This document shows positions 1-8,309 of a stretch of 9,873 bases of DNA, in pieces. Numbering within the stretch: the first letter of the stretch is position 1; each line of letters opens with the position of its first letter. Both the position numbers and the translations under genes were made by a program. The stretch spans positions 1 through 9,873 of the forward strand of contig VXXH01000241.1 of the NCBI GenBank assembly GCA_009835515.1. Reading direction: 5' to 3'. This DNA comes from Candidatus Poribacteria bacterium. Lineage in GTDB: Bacteria; Poribacteria; WGA-4E; WGA-3G. Below the pieces are notes generated by a model. That model was not told the DNA's origin and ran no database searches. It was given only the letters and a program-made list of their open reading frames with translations.

Positions 1-3000
1 AGTTTAATCGGGGTCATAGGATTGATGACGCTCCTCCTTGGTGCCTGCCTTTTCTATATTGTGCGGGGAAACATGAGTGCCAAAACGCGATACAGCGTTA
101 ACACTTTCGCACCACAAGGAGAAGTCCCCGAATGGACCGATTTTTCGATTACGTTTTCTGAGGGAATCGTTGATAAATCGCGTGTCGGGACCGAAGTTCC
201 AGCGGAAGCCCTTCGGTTTACACCAGCCGTTCAAGGCACTGCTCGCTGGGTAGCACCCGATAGAATAGGTTTCTTTTTAGATGCCCCGTTAGCACCCGCT
301 GCACAATATACTGTCAAACTCACATCCGAAATCAATCCATCTGAAGTATTCCAACTCACCGGACAAAAAGAGTTTAAATTCGCCACAGAACCTTTCGCAG
401 TTCAGCAGGCACGCATGGAATTTAACACTGACGAGTCACGTGAACACGCAATAGGTTTCGGCACAATCACATTTAATTATCCAGTAACGACCGCCGATTT
501 AAAGGCGCATCTCTCCATTGAACTCAACGATGGCACAGAAATCCCCTATCAGATTGAAACCAACACGGTGACAGCGCGGACAATAACATTCGAGACGAAA
601 CGGATAAAACGCAGCGACGTAAACCAAGAAATAAAAGTCAAAATTGAACAGGGATTTAAATGTACAGGAGGGGAAATCGGTCTGGAAAAAGTAAACGTTA
701 CACCTGTTATACTGCGTGGTAGAGGCACCCTCGGTGTAACATATTCAGACGTTCGAGAAAGTGACGGGACCCCTTATATTTCAGTCAGTTTTAACGCACC
801 AGTACTCAGCACTACGGTTGAACCTTATCTTGAAGTTACACCCACAGTCGATTATCAAGTGACATCCAATTATCGGAACATTAGAATCCACGGTAATTTT
901 AAGCGGCGTACCACCTATACACTAAAAATTCGGCGCGGTTTGACAGCACGAAACGATGCGGTTTTAAAAGGGGACTATATGACAAGACTGAAAATCCCTG
1001 ACCTCCGCCCGCAGCTACGGTTCCTTGGTGACGGCTTCTTTCTCGCGAGAAAAGGGCACCTAAATCTTGGACTTACAACGATTAACGTTAAAGGTGTAAA
1101 ACTCAATATTGAGAAAGTTTTTGCGAACAATCTCATCTATGTATCAAAATTAGATAGATGGAGCCGATGGAGTCGGAATTTAGGCAAACCTATTCATTCG
1201 GAAGTGCTTGATATATCGCCTCAATTGAACGAAGAGGTAACGACACCGATCTCGTTAGAGGATTATCTCGCGGATGAACATGTCGGTATCTTCAAGATTG
1301 TGGCGCAAAACGCTGATAGGCAGTGGGACAGAACACATCAATGGGTGCTCATCACAGATTTGGGGATCAGTGCGAAACGCGCGGGAGATAATTTATACGT
1401 TTGGGTGAAATCTATTGCTACTGGCGCACCGGTGCCAGCAGCGCGTGTCCAACTCATCAGCGACAACAACCAGACGCTGCTCAGCGGTACAACCAACTGG
1501 GCAGGATTTGCGGAGTTCACTGAGATCGCAGAGAAGACAGAAGACTTCATACCGTTTATGATTACGGTCGCGAAACGTGACGATCTCGCCTTTATCCAAT
1601 TAGACAGGCATGAAATTGCAACAGCAGACTTTGACATCGCAGGACCTGCCTATTTGCAAAAAGGTTATGAAGCCTTTCTCTACACAAGCAGGGGCGTTTA
1701 TCGACCCGGTGAGACTGTACAACTCGCTGGTGTTGTCCGGGGCCCGAAGCAGGTGACCCCCAAACCGCTTCCCACACGCATTGAAGTCCTCTCACCAGAT
1801 GGCAGGATCATACGAGAATTAAGGCAGCAAACTAACAAAAGTGGTGCCTGTGAAGTGAAAATTCCGATTCCTGACTACGCGTTAACAGGTAACTATATTG
1901 CTAAGATGCAAATTGCCGATCGAGTCGTTGGAAGCGTGCAATTTCAGGTTGAGGAATTCATGCCAGACCGGATGAAAGTTGCCATAACTGTTGATAAATC
2001 CTCTTATAAACTTGGAGACGAACTTAATATTGAAGTAAATGCAATGAATCTGTTCGGTCCCCCAGCCGTAGGACGGAAAGTTCAGGCTTCATGTCAACTA
2101 ACAACAGTACCGTTTGTCGTTTCTGACGACACCTTACCACCAGGTACAGATGCGACAAAGTGGCGTTCCTTCGTCTTCGGCAATACTAAGCAATTTGAGA
2201 GCCAACGGATTGAATTAGGAGAAGCCAAAACCGATGCAGAGGGTAAAGCACGTTACCAATTCACTGTCCCTGCAACATTGAAAGCACCGTCTTTACTCAA
2301 TGGTATTCTAACAGCAACCGTCAGCGAGGTCGGCGGCAGAGCCGTCACTGCTTCACACCGAGTTGTTATCCATCCGTACTCACATTATGTGGGGGTTCGG
2401 CGGACAACTACTGGAGAGATCAAAATCAACCAACCGCTTCGCTTCAATTACGTAGCCGTTGACAATACAATGGCAGTTACACCCGGTAGAGCCTTAAAAC
2501 TAAGCCTCCACAAAGTCCATTGGAACACGATACTTCGGCAAAACGCGGCAGGACGTTACGCGTACGTCTCTGAACCGCAGATGACAGAGGTGAAAACATA
2601 CGCACTCACCTCGGCGAAAACAGCACAAACAGCGACATTCACCCCTACAGGCTATGGTGAATACCGCGTTCGCCTCGAGGACATCGAATCAACAGCAACA
2701 GCGGAAATAGGATTCTACGTGAGTGGATGGAGAAACACCCCGGTCTCTATGGAACACCCTACTCGATTGGATTTGGTGCTTGACAAGCCTGCCTATCGTC
2801 CGGGACAGACAGCAAAACTGAATATCAAGGCACCATTCCCGGGTACACTCCTGCTCACTGTCGAACGAGAACGAGTGCTCAGTCACCGGACAATAGTAAT
2901 GAAGGAAAATACAGCAACTTTGTCAATTCCGGTCCGTGAAGGTTATAAACCGAACGTGTACCTCTCAGCAACGCTGACCCGAGCCGTCCCGATGGATACG

Positions 3001-5619
3001 GCCCCACAACCAGACAACAAATCGCTTCTCCCGGCACGCGCGTTTGGTGTGATTCCTTTGAAAATAGATGCAACGCGGAGACGACTCTCAATCGAAATGT
3101 CGCTCAAGCCTGATAGCGATCAGCAAGAACGAACACTTCTTACCGATAACCGAGGGCTGATGGTTTCCGATAGCCAATCTGAGGCAGTTGTTCATCCAAA
3201 CAGCGAAATAAACATCGCGTTCGAGGTCCACGGCAGACGCTCCTGGCAGAAATATGATGTCTGTGTAGCAGCTGTTGATGAGGGAATCCTCGCGTTAACC
3301 GACTTCCAAACACCTAACCCTCACGACTTTTTCTATCAACAACGCGGGTTGAAGACGCGCGCCTTTGATCTGTATAGTGGGATTCTACCTGAAATCGCGG
3401 ATGTCACCGACAATTCAAGTACGGGCGGTGATGGAGCAAGCGTACGCGGACTGGGAAGGAAGCGGCTTAATACGAGCAGTATCAGGCGTGTAAAACCGGT
3501 TTCACTTTGGTCAGGATTCGTACAAACCGATGGAAACGGACGCGGTACTGTCCAATTCAAGATTCCACAGTTCAATGGGAAATTGAGGTTGATGGCAGTC
3601 GCTTTCGCCGGAGCAGATTACGGTGCGACGGCAGCGTACTTGACTGTCCGTGAACCTATTGTCCTAACACCGACTTTCCCACGCTTCCTCGCAGGCGGTG
3701 ATAAGATCCGTGTCCCAGTCACCCTTTTTAATGGCACAGGTGAGGATGGAGAATTCACCGTCAAATTGCAAGCATCGGGGGACGTGCAACTACTGTCAGC
3801 GAGTGCCTCCAATCCTTCTGATACGATGACTGAAAAGACACCAGAAAATCCATCACAACCATCAAAAACGGAACCGCTGCTGCACGAACTCAGCGTTGAT
3901 AAAAAAGTTGAGGCAGGCGCAGAGGCACAGGTCTTTTTCGACATTCGTGCTCAGGATGCAATAGGAAAAGTAGATTTTAATCTATCCGCAGAAGGTAACA
4001 CTGAAACAACGCAAATAGACGTGAAATTGCCGATGCGATCTGTCGCGCCGCCGGTCACAAAAACAGGGCACGGGGTGGTACATGCGGGTAAATCGGTCGA
4101 TTTTATTCTCCCCGCAAACCTAATAGCAAACTCCTCGGAGTTTAGTTTGACACTATCACCGTTTCCCAATATTGCGTTTTCGGATAGCCTCCGCTATCTT
4201 GTCCGCTACCCACACGGATGTCTGGAGCAGACAACCAGTAAGGTTTTCCCCTTGCTCTATTTCAGCGATCTGGCACGAAGTGTCGAACCGATGCTGGCAG
4301 CAGAAGATTCGGTGGATTACTATATCACATCGGGTATCACAAAACTTGAAAGTATGCTGATGTCGAACAATGATTTTTCATACTGGCCCGGCGGCACTTA
4401 CGCGAATCCGTGGAGCAGTATCTACGCGTCCCATTTTCTCGTTGAAGCCCGAAAAGCCGGTTACGAGGTAGCTGACCGTGTTTACGATGCGATGCTGAAA
4501 GGTTTAAGAACACGGGCAAAATTTTCACCTGATATAGAAGGCAACAATAATGCTAAACAGGTAAAAGCAAACATCGTGCTCGCGACCTATGCCTCTTATG
4601 TCTTGGCAGCTGCTGGACAACCCGATCGTGGCACGATGCACTATCTGAAAAACAGAGGTGCGAGCGGTCTCAGTGATTACAGTCACTTTCAACTCGCTGG
4701 GGCGTTTGCCCTCAGCGGCGAACTGGAAACAGCTCTTTCGATGTTACCTGTATCGGTATCGCCAAGTTTTAATGGTAAAAGTAACCCGGGATGGGAAACC
4801 GGGGGGACATTTAACTCACCTATTCGCGCCCAAGCGATTATGTTGGATGTGCTTGCTGAAGTTAACGAAAACCATCCATCTATTCCGATGCTCGTTAAGA
4901 ATCTGAGTGAGGCAGCCTCCGACGGAAACCGATGGCGGACAACACAAGATAATGCCTTCGCGTTCCTTGCCCTCGGTAAAATTATGAAGAAACAGGCAGA
5001 TCGGAATTACAGTGGCACTCTCAAACTCAACGGTGAACACTTCGCAGACTTTGACGCGACCGAGACGCGCTATACCGATGAAGCATGGGACGGTGCGCGC
5101 ATACAACTCACCATCGAAGGCGAAGGGAGTTGCTACTATTACTGGAGTGCGTTTGGCATCCAACGCGATTCGTTTATTGAAGAATATGAACGTGAATTAC
5201 AGGTCCGCCGTCGCTATTTTAACAAAGATGGTGAAAGTCTCACAGGCACATTTGTACACGGCGACTTAATCGTCGCGGAGATAACAGTTAAAGCTCTGAC
5301 GGCGAATCTGGAAAACGTCGTCGTCGTCGATATGTTGCCAACAGGTTTTGAGATTGAGAACCCGCGTCTGGAGTCCCGATCAGGCATTCCATGGCTGAAA
5401 GCGCAAGGTTTCAAACCCGACTATATTGATATTCGCGACGATCGTCTTATCTTCTTCGGCACGTTCCCGCGCCAACGCGAACGTAAATTCTATTACGCGC
5501 TAAGGGCAGTTACACAAGGTGAATTTACTTTACCACCCATCGCAGCGGAAGCGATGTACGATCCGACAAAATCTGCTGTAACGGGTAGTATGAGTATCCA
5601 AGTGGTTGCAGAGCAATGA
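1..5619 (+). CDS. yfhM: Bacterial alpha-2-macroglobulin (YfhM-type protease trap), 5' end probably outside window
   Basis: A large envelope protein of the bacterial A2M family, thought to trap proteases in the periplasm: cleavage of a bait region exposes a thioester that bonds the protease covalently. Residues are counted from the TTG at 22, the first possible start in the window. Seen: N-terminal macroglobulin-like (MG) domains from about residue 25; an MG domain near 549 with GVYRPGETVQL; a bait-region-type domain from about 915 (PAYRPGQTAKL); the A2M core at about 1162-1255 (WSGFVQTDGNGRG, PQFNGKLRLMAVAFAG); the thioester motif GCLEQ with Cys1400 and Gln1403; a helical thioester domain to about 1700 (WRTTQDNAFAFLALGK); and a C-terminal MG domain to 1865. 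E. coli YfhM is about 1650 residues, so this is a long member. The frame has no stop back to base 1, and a hydrophobic stretch (LIGVIGLMTLLLGACLFYIV) begins before the first Met. A membrane anchor or signal starting upstream is therefore likely. LGAC resembles a lipobox, but hydrophobic residues follow the Cys. Family and motif are certain; the start is not. Confidence 0.95.
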   Translation, partial: SLIGVIGLMTLLLGACLFYIVRGNMSAKTRYSVNTFAPQGEVPEWTDFSITFSEGIVDKSRVGTEVPAEALRFTPAVQGTARWVAPDRIGFFLDAPLAPAAQYTVKLTSEINPSEVFQLTGQKEFKFATEPFAVQQARMEFNTDESREHAIGFGTITFNYPVTTADLKAHLSIELNDGTEIPYQIETNTVTARTITFETKRIKRSDVNQEIKVKIEQGFKCTGGEIGLEKVNVTPVILRGRGTLGVTYSDVRESDGTPYISVSFNAPVLSTTVEPYLEVTPTVDYQVTSNYRNIRIHGNFKRRTTYTLKIRRGLTARNDAVLKGDYMTRLKIPDLRPQLRFLGDGFFLARKGHLNLGLTTINVKGVKLNIEKVFANNLIYVSKLDRWSRWSRNLGKPIHSEVLDISPQLNEEVTTPISLEDYLADEHVGIFKIVAQNADRQWDRTHQWVLITDLGISAKRAGDNLYVWVKSIATGAPVPAARVQLISDNNQTLLSGTTNWAGFAEFTEIAEKTEDFIPFMITVAKRDDLAFIQLDRHEIATADFDIAGPAYLQKGYEAFLYTSRGVYRPGETVQLAGVVRGPKQVTPKPLPTRIEVLSPDGRIIRELRQQTNKSGACEVKIPIPDYALTGNYIAKMQIADRVVGSVQFQVEEFMPDRMKVAITVDKSSYKLGDELNIEVNAMNLFGPPAVGRKVQASCQLTTVPFVVSDDTLPPGTDATKWRSFVFGNTKQFESQRIELGEAKTDAEGKARYQFTVPATLKAPSLLNGILTATVSEVGGRAVTASHRVVIHPYSHYVGVRRTTTGEIKINQPLRFNYVAVDNTMAVTPGRALKLSLHKVHWNTILRQNAAGRYAYVSEPQMTEVKTYALTSAKTAQTATFTPTGYGEYRVRLEDIESTATAEIGFYVSGWRNTPVSMEHPTRLDLVLDKPAYRPGQTAKLNIKAPFPGTLLLTVERERVLSHRTIVMKENTATLSIPVREGYKPNVYLSATLTRAVPMDTAPQPDNKSLLPARAFGVIPLKIDATRRRLSIEMSLKPDSDQQERTLLTDNRGLMVSDSQSEAVVHPNSEINIAFEVHGRRSWQKYDVCVAAVDEGILALTDFQTPNPHDFFYQQRGLKTRAFDLYSGILPEIADVTDNSSTGGDGASVRGLGRKRLNTSSIRRVKPVSLWSGFVQTDGNGRGTVQFKIPQFNGKLRLMAVAFAGADYGATAAYLTVREPIVLTPTFPRFLAGGDKIRVPVTLFNGTGEDGEFTVKLQASGDVQLLSASASNPSDTMTEKTPENPSQPSKTEPLLHELSVDKKVEAGAEAQVFFDIRAQDAIGKVDFNLSAEGNTETTQIDVKLPMRSVAPPVTKTGHGVVHAGKSVDFILPANLIANSSEFSLTLSPFPNIAFSDSLRYLVRYPHGCLEQTTSKVFPLLYFSDLARSVEPMLAAEDSVDYYITSGITKLESMLMSNNDFSYWPGGTYANPWSSIYASHFLVEARKAGYEVADRVYDAMLKGLRTRAKFSPDIEGNNNAKQVKANIVLATYASYVLAAAGQPDRGTMHYLKNRGASGLSDYSHFQLAGAFALSGELETALSMLPVSVSPSFNGKSNPGWETGGTFNSPIRAQAIMLDVLAEVNENHPSIPMLVKNLSEAASDGNRWRTTQDNAFAFLALGKIMKKQADRNYSGTLKLNGEHFADFDATETRYTDEAWDGARIQLTIEGEGSCYYYWSAFGIQRDSFIEEYERELQVRRRYFNKDGESLTGTFVHGDLIVAEITVKALTANLENVVVVDMLPTGFEIENPRLESRSGIPWLKAQGFKPDYIDIRDDRLIFFGTFPRQRERKFYYALRAVTQGEFTLPPIAAEAMYDPTKSAVTGSMSIQVVAEQ
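5616..5619 (+). promoter_or_regulatory. ATGA stop/start overlap coupling A2M to pbpC
   Basis: The A2M stop codon TGA (5617-5619) and the pbpC start ATG (5616-5618) share bases. The preceding bases (GTTGCAGAGCA) contain no convincing Shine-Dalgarno sequence, so ribosomes finishing A2M probably reinitiate on pbpC. This would keep the two proteins in a linked ratio. The overlap is seen directly; the coupling is inferred. Confidence 0.7.
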
Positions 5620-8309
5620 AAAACAGTTGTCAGTTATCAGTTATCAGTTATCAGTTAAGAGAATTTTTCGCGCAGTTAAAGCCACTGTTCAAGCAACAGC
5701 AAACCTCTTTAACTGAAAACCGAAAGATTTTTTCGCAGAAAAAATCGTACCGACAACTGATAACTATTTCCCTGATGGTTATTTTGCCGCTCTCTATTAT
5801 TGTCCTTTTTACGATCATGAATTGGTGTTTCCCGCTGCCCAAAGCACGTCTCCACCCACCAGCCTCTCGAATCGTCTTAGATCGGAACGGAGAATGGCTT
5901 CGCGCGTTCTTAGCTGAGGATGGTATGTGGCGTTTTAGTCATCAGTCAGCAGTCAGCAGTAGTCAGTTAAGAGGTGATTTGGTCGGACAGGATCCCGCTT
6001 TACCTGATAACCGAAAACCGAAAACTGAAAGCCCTTGGCTACACGAAGCAATGCTAACAGCAGAGGACAGATGGTTTTACTACCACTGCGGGATCAATCC
6101 GGTGTCTATGGCAACCGCCCTCTATGATAATGTCAAAGCCGGAGAGGTTGTGCGCGGTGGTTCAACCATCACCATGCAGCTTGCCCGACTGATGGAACCG
6201 AAAGCACGAACTGTTCCGAACAAACTGATTGAAATGTTCCGTGCAATCCAACTTGAACTGGCATATTCTAAATCTGAGATCCTAAACTTTTACTTTAACA
6301 TGCTTCCCTACGGTGGGAATATCGTTGGAACCGGGGCAGCATCCCGGTTTTATTTCAACAAACCGCAGCACGCAATAAGTCTCGGTGAGGCGGCTCTCCT
6401 TGCTGCCATTCCGAACGCACCAGAACGTTTACGTCCAGACAGATTTCCAGAAAATGCCCGGCATGCGCGCGCAAAAGTGCTGAACCGCCTCCGCGCACGC
6501 CGACAGATTTCCGAACAGCAGTGGCAAGAGGCATTGCGAGAACCTATACCGACAAAACGTTACCCGCTCCCATTCAAAGCACCACATCTCTCGCGCCTGT
6601 TAGTTAAGGGAAACCGATGGAACACAGAAACCGGGGTCCCCACCCGTTACTGGAAAGGGGCAGCAGATGGCAGGATATACACGACAATAGACACGAAGGT
6701 CCAAGAAACGGCAGTGCGTATCCTTCGCGAATACCTGAATGCGTCCGCTGCTGGTGCGAACTCCCGTCGCTTGCAATCCCATACCGCAAGCACAGGTGCC
6801 ATCGTCGTTATGGACACCCAAAGTCGCCAAGTCTTGGCAATGGTCGGTTCTCACGATTTTTTCGATCAGCGTGCCTTGGGTCAGATAAACGGCACACTCG
6901 CCCCGCGTTCTCCAGGTTCCACACTTAAACCTTTCGTCTACGCCCTTGGCATCGAACAAGGCTTGATTACACCAGAAACACTGCTCTTTGATGTCCCTGT
7001 TACATACAGCGGATATGAGCCGGTGAACTATGATAGCACGTATAACGGTTATGTTACCGCTCGTCAGGCACTTGCCCGCTCCCTCAATGTCCCTGCTGTG
7101 AATCTTCATGCGCGGCTGAAAAATAGAACCCTGCACGCTTTTCTGAAACGAGCAGGTATCTCTACACTCGCACCTGCCAAAAAGTATGGGCTCTCTATGG
7201 TTCTCGGTGGCTGTGAAGTGAATCTACTTGAGTTGACAACACTTTACGCGGGACTGGCAAATATGGGAGAATTCGCGCCTTACCAAATAGTTATTAGCGG
7301 TCAGCAATCAGAAAATCTTCTTGATGAAAACGGATGGCTGAAGGCTGAAGGCTATTCACAACGTTTACTCCGAGAAGAGACGAGTTTCATTATAACGGAG
7401 ATGCTAACAACCTCACAACTGCCGGTCAACACTGTCAAAAATCCAGAAGCCTTTGAAATGACCATGAATCTATCGAAGATTGCATGGAAAACTGGTACCT
7501 CTTATGGACATCGAGACGCGTGGTGTATCGGGTATTCGCCAAAATTAACAATCGGTGTGTGGCTCGGCAATTTTGACGGAAAAGGTGCTCCGATGTTGAG
7601 CGGGACAGACGCAGCAACGCCTGTTCTGTTCGCACTCTTCACAGCACTCACAGGACAAGATACACACCGTTGGTATACAACGCCTGAACAACTCAAGACG
7701 CGAGAGGTCTGTGCACTCACAGGTGCCCCGCCGTCCCCACACTGCCCTACTCGTAAAAACGATGTATATATCCCCGGCATTTCGCCTGTTAAAGCCTGCG
7801 TGATTCACAAACGCATCTATGTTGATGAAGTTACTGGATACAGTCTCTGTTCCCACTGCCGGAATCTGCCGACGAGAAAAGAAAACCGTTCTCAGGACGC
7901 GCCTCATCAACATGACACAAACGTACAGACAAAAATATTTGAAGAATGGCCTGCCGAGGCGGCGACTTGGCTTGTAAAAAATGGATTTGCTATGCCAGTG
8001 CTTCCAGCACACAACCCTTTGTGTACAGGCACAATTGCAGGGACTGCCCCGGTCATCCTATCCCCCACAGAAGACACTGTGTACTACATACGGGATGGGG
8101 TCCCATTGGCGCAGCAAAAAATACAATTATCAGCCTCAGCGTCCAATCGGACACAGGAGTTATTCTGGTTTCTGGATGGTGAATTGATTTTTAAGGGAAA
8201 TGCAGAACAGTCGTACTGGTTAACCCCTATCAAAGGGGAACACGTGATTACTTGTGTGGATGCGGAGGGGCGTTCAGCAAGCCGGCCCCTCCATATTTCA
8301 GTTTTTTAA
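5616..8309 (+). CDS. pbpC: Penicillin-binding protein 1C (bifunctional glycosyltransferase/transpeptidase)
   Basis: A class A PBP anchored in the inner membrane that polymerises lipid II and crosslinks peptidoglycan in the periplasm. Domains over 897 residues: cytoplasmic N-terminus; one membrane helix at about 49-70; GT51 glycosyltransferase at about 142-310 with EDRWFYYHCGINP (catalytic Glu150), RGGSTITMQLAR (180-191) and KSEILNFYFN (219-228); transpeptidase at about 390-690 with SxxK as Ser435-Thr-Leu-Lys438, SxN as Ser489-Leu-Asn491 and KTGT at 625-628; and a PBP1C-specific C-terminal domain at about 805-895 (ELFWFLDGE). All catalytic motifs are intact. It is longer than E. coli PBP1C (about 770) partly because heptad-repeat sequence is translated at residues 4-37, 108-139 and possibly 561-581. 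Cysteines 699, 710, 728, 745 and 748 lie between the transpeptidase and C-terminal domains and could form disulfides. The ATG overlaps the A2M stop (ATGA) and has no clear Shine-Dalgarno, which suggests coupled translation. An internal ATG at 5775 (Met54) would start inside the membrane helix and is less likely. Confidence 0.96.
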   Translation: MKNSCQLSVISYQLREFFAQLKPLFKQQQTSLTENRKIFSQKKSYRQLITISLMVILPLSIIVLFTIMNWCFPLPKARLHPPASRIVLDRNGEWLRAFLAEDGMWRFSHQSAVSSSQLRGDLVGQDPALPDNRKPKTESPWLHEAMLTAEDRWFYYHCGINPVSMATALYDNVKAGEVVRGGSTITMQLARLMEPKARTVPNKLIEMFRAIQLELAYSKSEILNFYFNMLPYGGNIVGTGAASRFYFNKPQHAISLGEAALLAAIPNAPERLRPDRFPENARHARAKVLNRLRARRQISEQQWQEALREPIPTKRYPLPFKAPHLSRLLVKGNRWNTETGVPTRYWKGAADGRIYTTIDTKVQETAVRILREYLNASAAGANSRRLQSHTASTGAIVVMDTQSRQVLAMVGSHDFFDQRALGQINGTLAPRSPGSTLKPFVYALGIEQGLITPETLLFDVPVTYSGYEPVNYDSTYNGYVTARQALARSLNVPAVNLHARLKNRTLHAFLKRAGISTLAPAKKYGLSMVLGGCEVNLLELTTLYAGLANMGEFAPYQIVISGQQSENLLDENGWLKAEGYSQRLLREETSFIITEMLTTSQLPVNTVKNPEAFEMTMNLSKIAWKTGTSYGHRDAWCIGYSPKLTIGVWLGNFDGKGAPMLSGTDAATPVLFALFTALTGQDTHRWYTTPEQLKTREVCALTGAPPSPHCPTRKNDVYIPGISPVKACVIHKRIYVDEVTGYSLCSHCRNLPTRKENRSQDAPHQHDTNVQTKIFEEWPAEAATWLVKNGFAMPVLPAHNPLCTGTIAGTAPVILSPTEDTVYYIRDGVPLAQQKIQLSASASNRTQELFWFLDGELIFKGNAEQSYWLTPIKGEHVITCVDAEGRSASRPLHISVF
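5624..5770. repeat. Heptad-repeat element 1, within the pbpC N-terminal coding region
   Basis: Five 7-base units run from 5624 to 5658: CAGTTGT, then CAGTTAT three times, then CAGTTAA. Inverted counterparts lie downstream: CTGAAAA, CCGAAAG at 5713-5726, and CCGACAA, CTGATAA, CTATTTC at 5750-5770. The segment 5647-5661 (gttatcagttaagag) pairs well with the reverse complement of 5705-5720, with one bulge, so the RNA could fold into a hairpin starting only a few bases after the pbpC start codon. The array is translated as QLSVISYQL. The right boundary is uncertain because two candidate right arms are present, out of heptad phase with each other. This could mean nested copies or later degeneration. 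Confidence 0.8.
5936..6031. repeat. Heptad-repeat element 2 (96 bp), in frame inside pbpC
   Basis: Left arm of five heptads at 5936-5970: TAGTCAT, CAGTCAG, CAGTCAG, CAGTAGT, CAGTTAA. A 33-base core follows at 5971-6003. The right arm of four inverted heptads is at 6004-6031: CTGATAA, CCGAAAA, CCGAAAA, CTGAAAG. Total length is 96 bases, a multiple of three. It is read through as pbpC residues 108-139, between the membrane helix and the glycosyltransferase domain. In E. coli PBP1C the corresponding stretch between WRY and SPRYLEA is only about nine residues. When the CAG and CTG ends are set flush the arms match at about 15 of 28 positions, so base pairing is weak; the heptad pattern is the stronger signal. 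Confidence 0.8.
7298..7358. repeat. Candidate degenerate heptad element within the pbpC transpeptidase domain
   Basis: CGGTCAG, CAATCAG at 7298-7311 is followed after 26 bases by CTGAAGG, CTGAAGG, CTATTCA at 7338-7358. The arms match as inverted units at 5 of 7 positions each, and the last unit resembles the terminal heptads of the other elements (CTAATGA, CTATTTC). It encodes residues 561-581, ending in LKAEGYS, at a place where E. coli PBP1C is roughly 16 residues shorter. The spacing differs from the 96-bp copies, so this may be an eroded copy or a chance resemblance. Confidence 0.4.

Noticed and set aside
22..60. Lipoprotein signal (LGAC) at the A2M N-terminus
   Set aside because: Hydrophobic residues continue after the Cys (LFYIV) and the true start is probably outside the window, so a membrane anchor fits as well. 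Not called as a separate site.
5624..5658. CRISPR-like short repeats
   Set aside because: The units are 7 bases in direct tandem with no unique spacers, and the arms are inverted. Nothing resembles cas genes.
5775..5777. Internal ATG as the original pbpC start, before insertion of element 1
   Set aside because: It would start inside the membrane helix without a positively charged N-terminus, and no Shine-Dalgarno is evident. The ATGA overlap is the better start.
6600..7136. A 178-residue open frame on the - strand
   Set aside because: It lies wholly inside the transpeptidase coding region of pbpC, which is intact and conserved. The - strand peptide shows no domain logic.
7545..8012. A 155-residue Cys-rich open frame on the - strand
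   Set aside because: It is a shadow of the pbpC C-terminal region; the cysteines arise from reverse reading of the sense codons.
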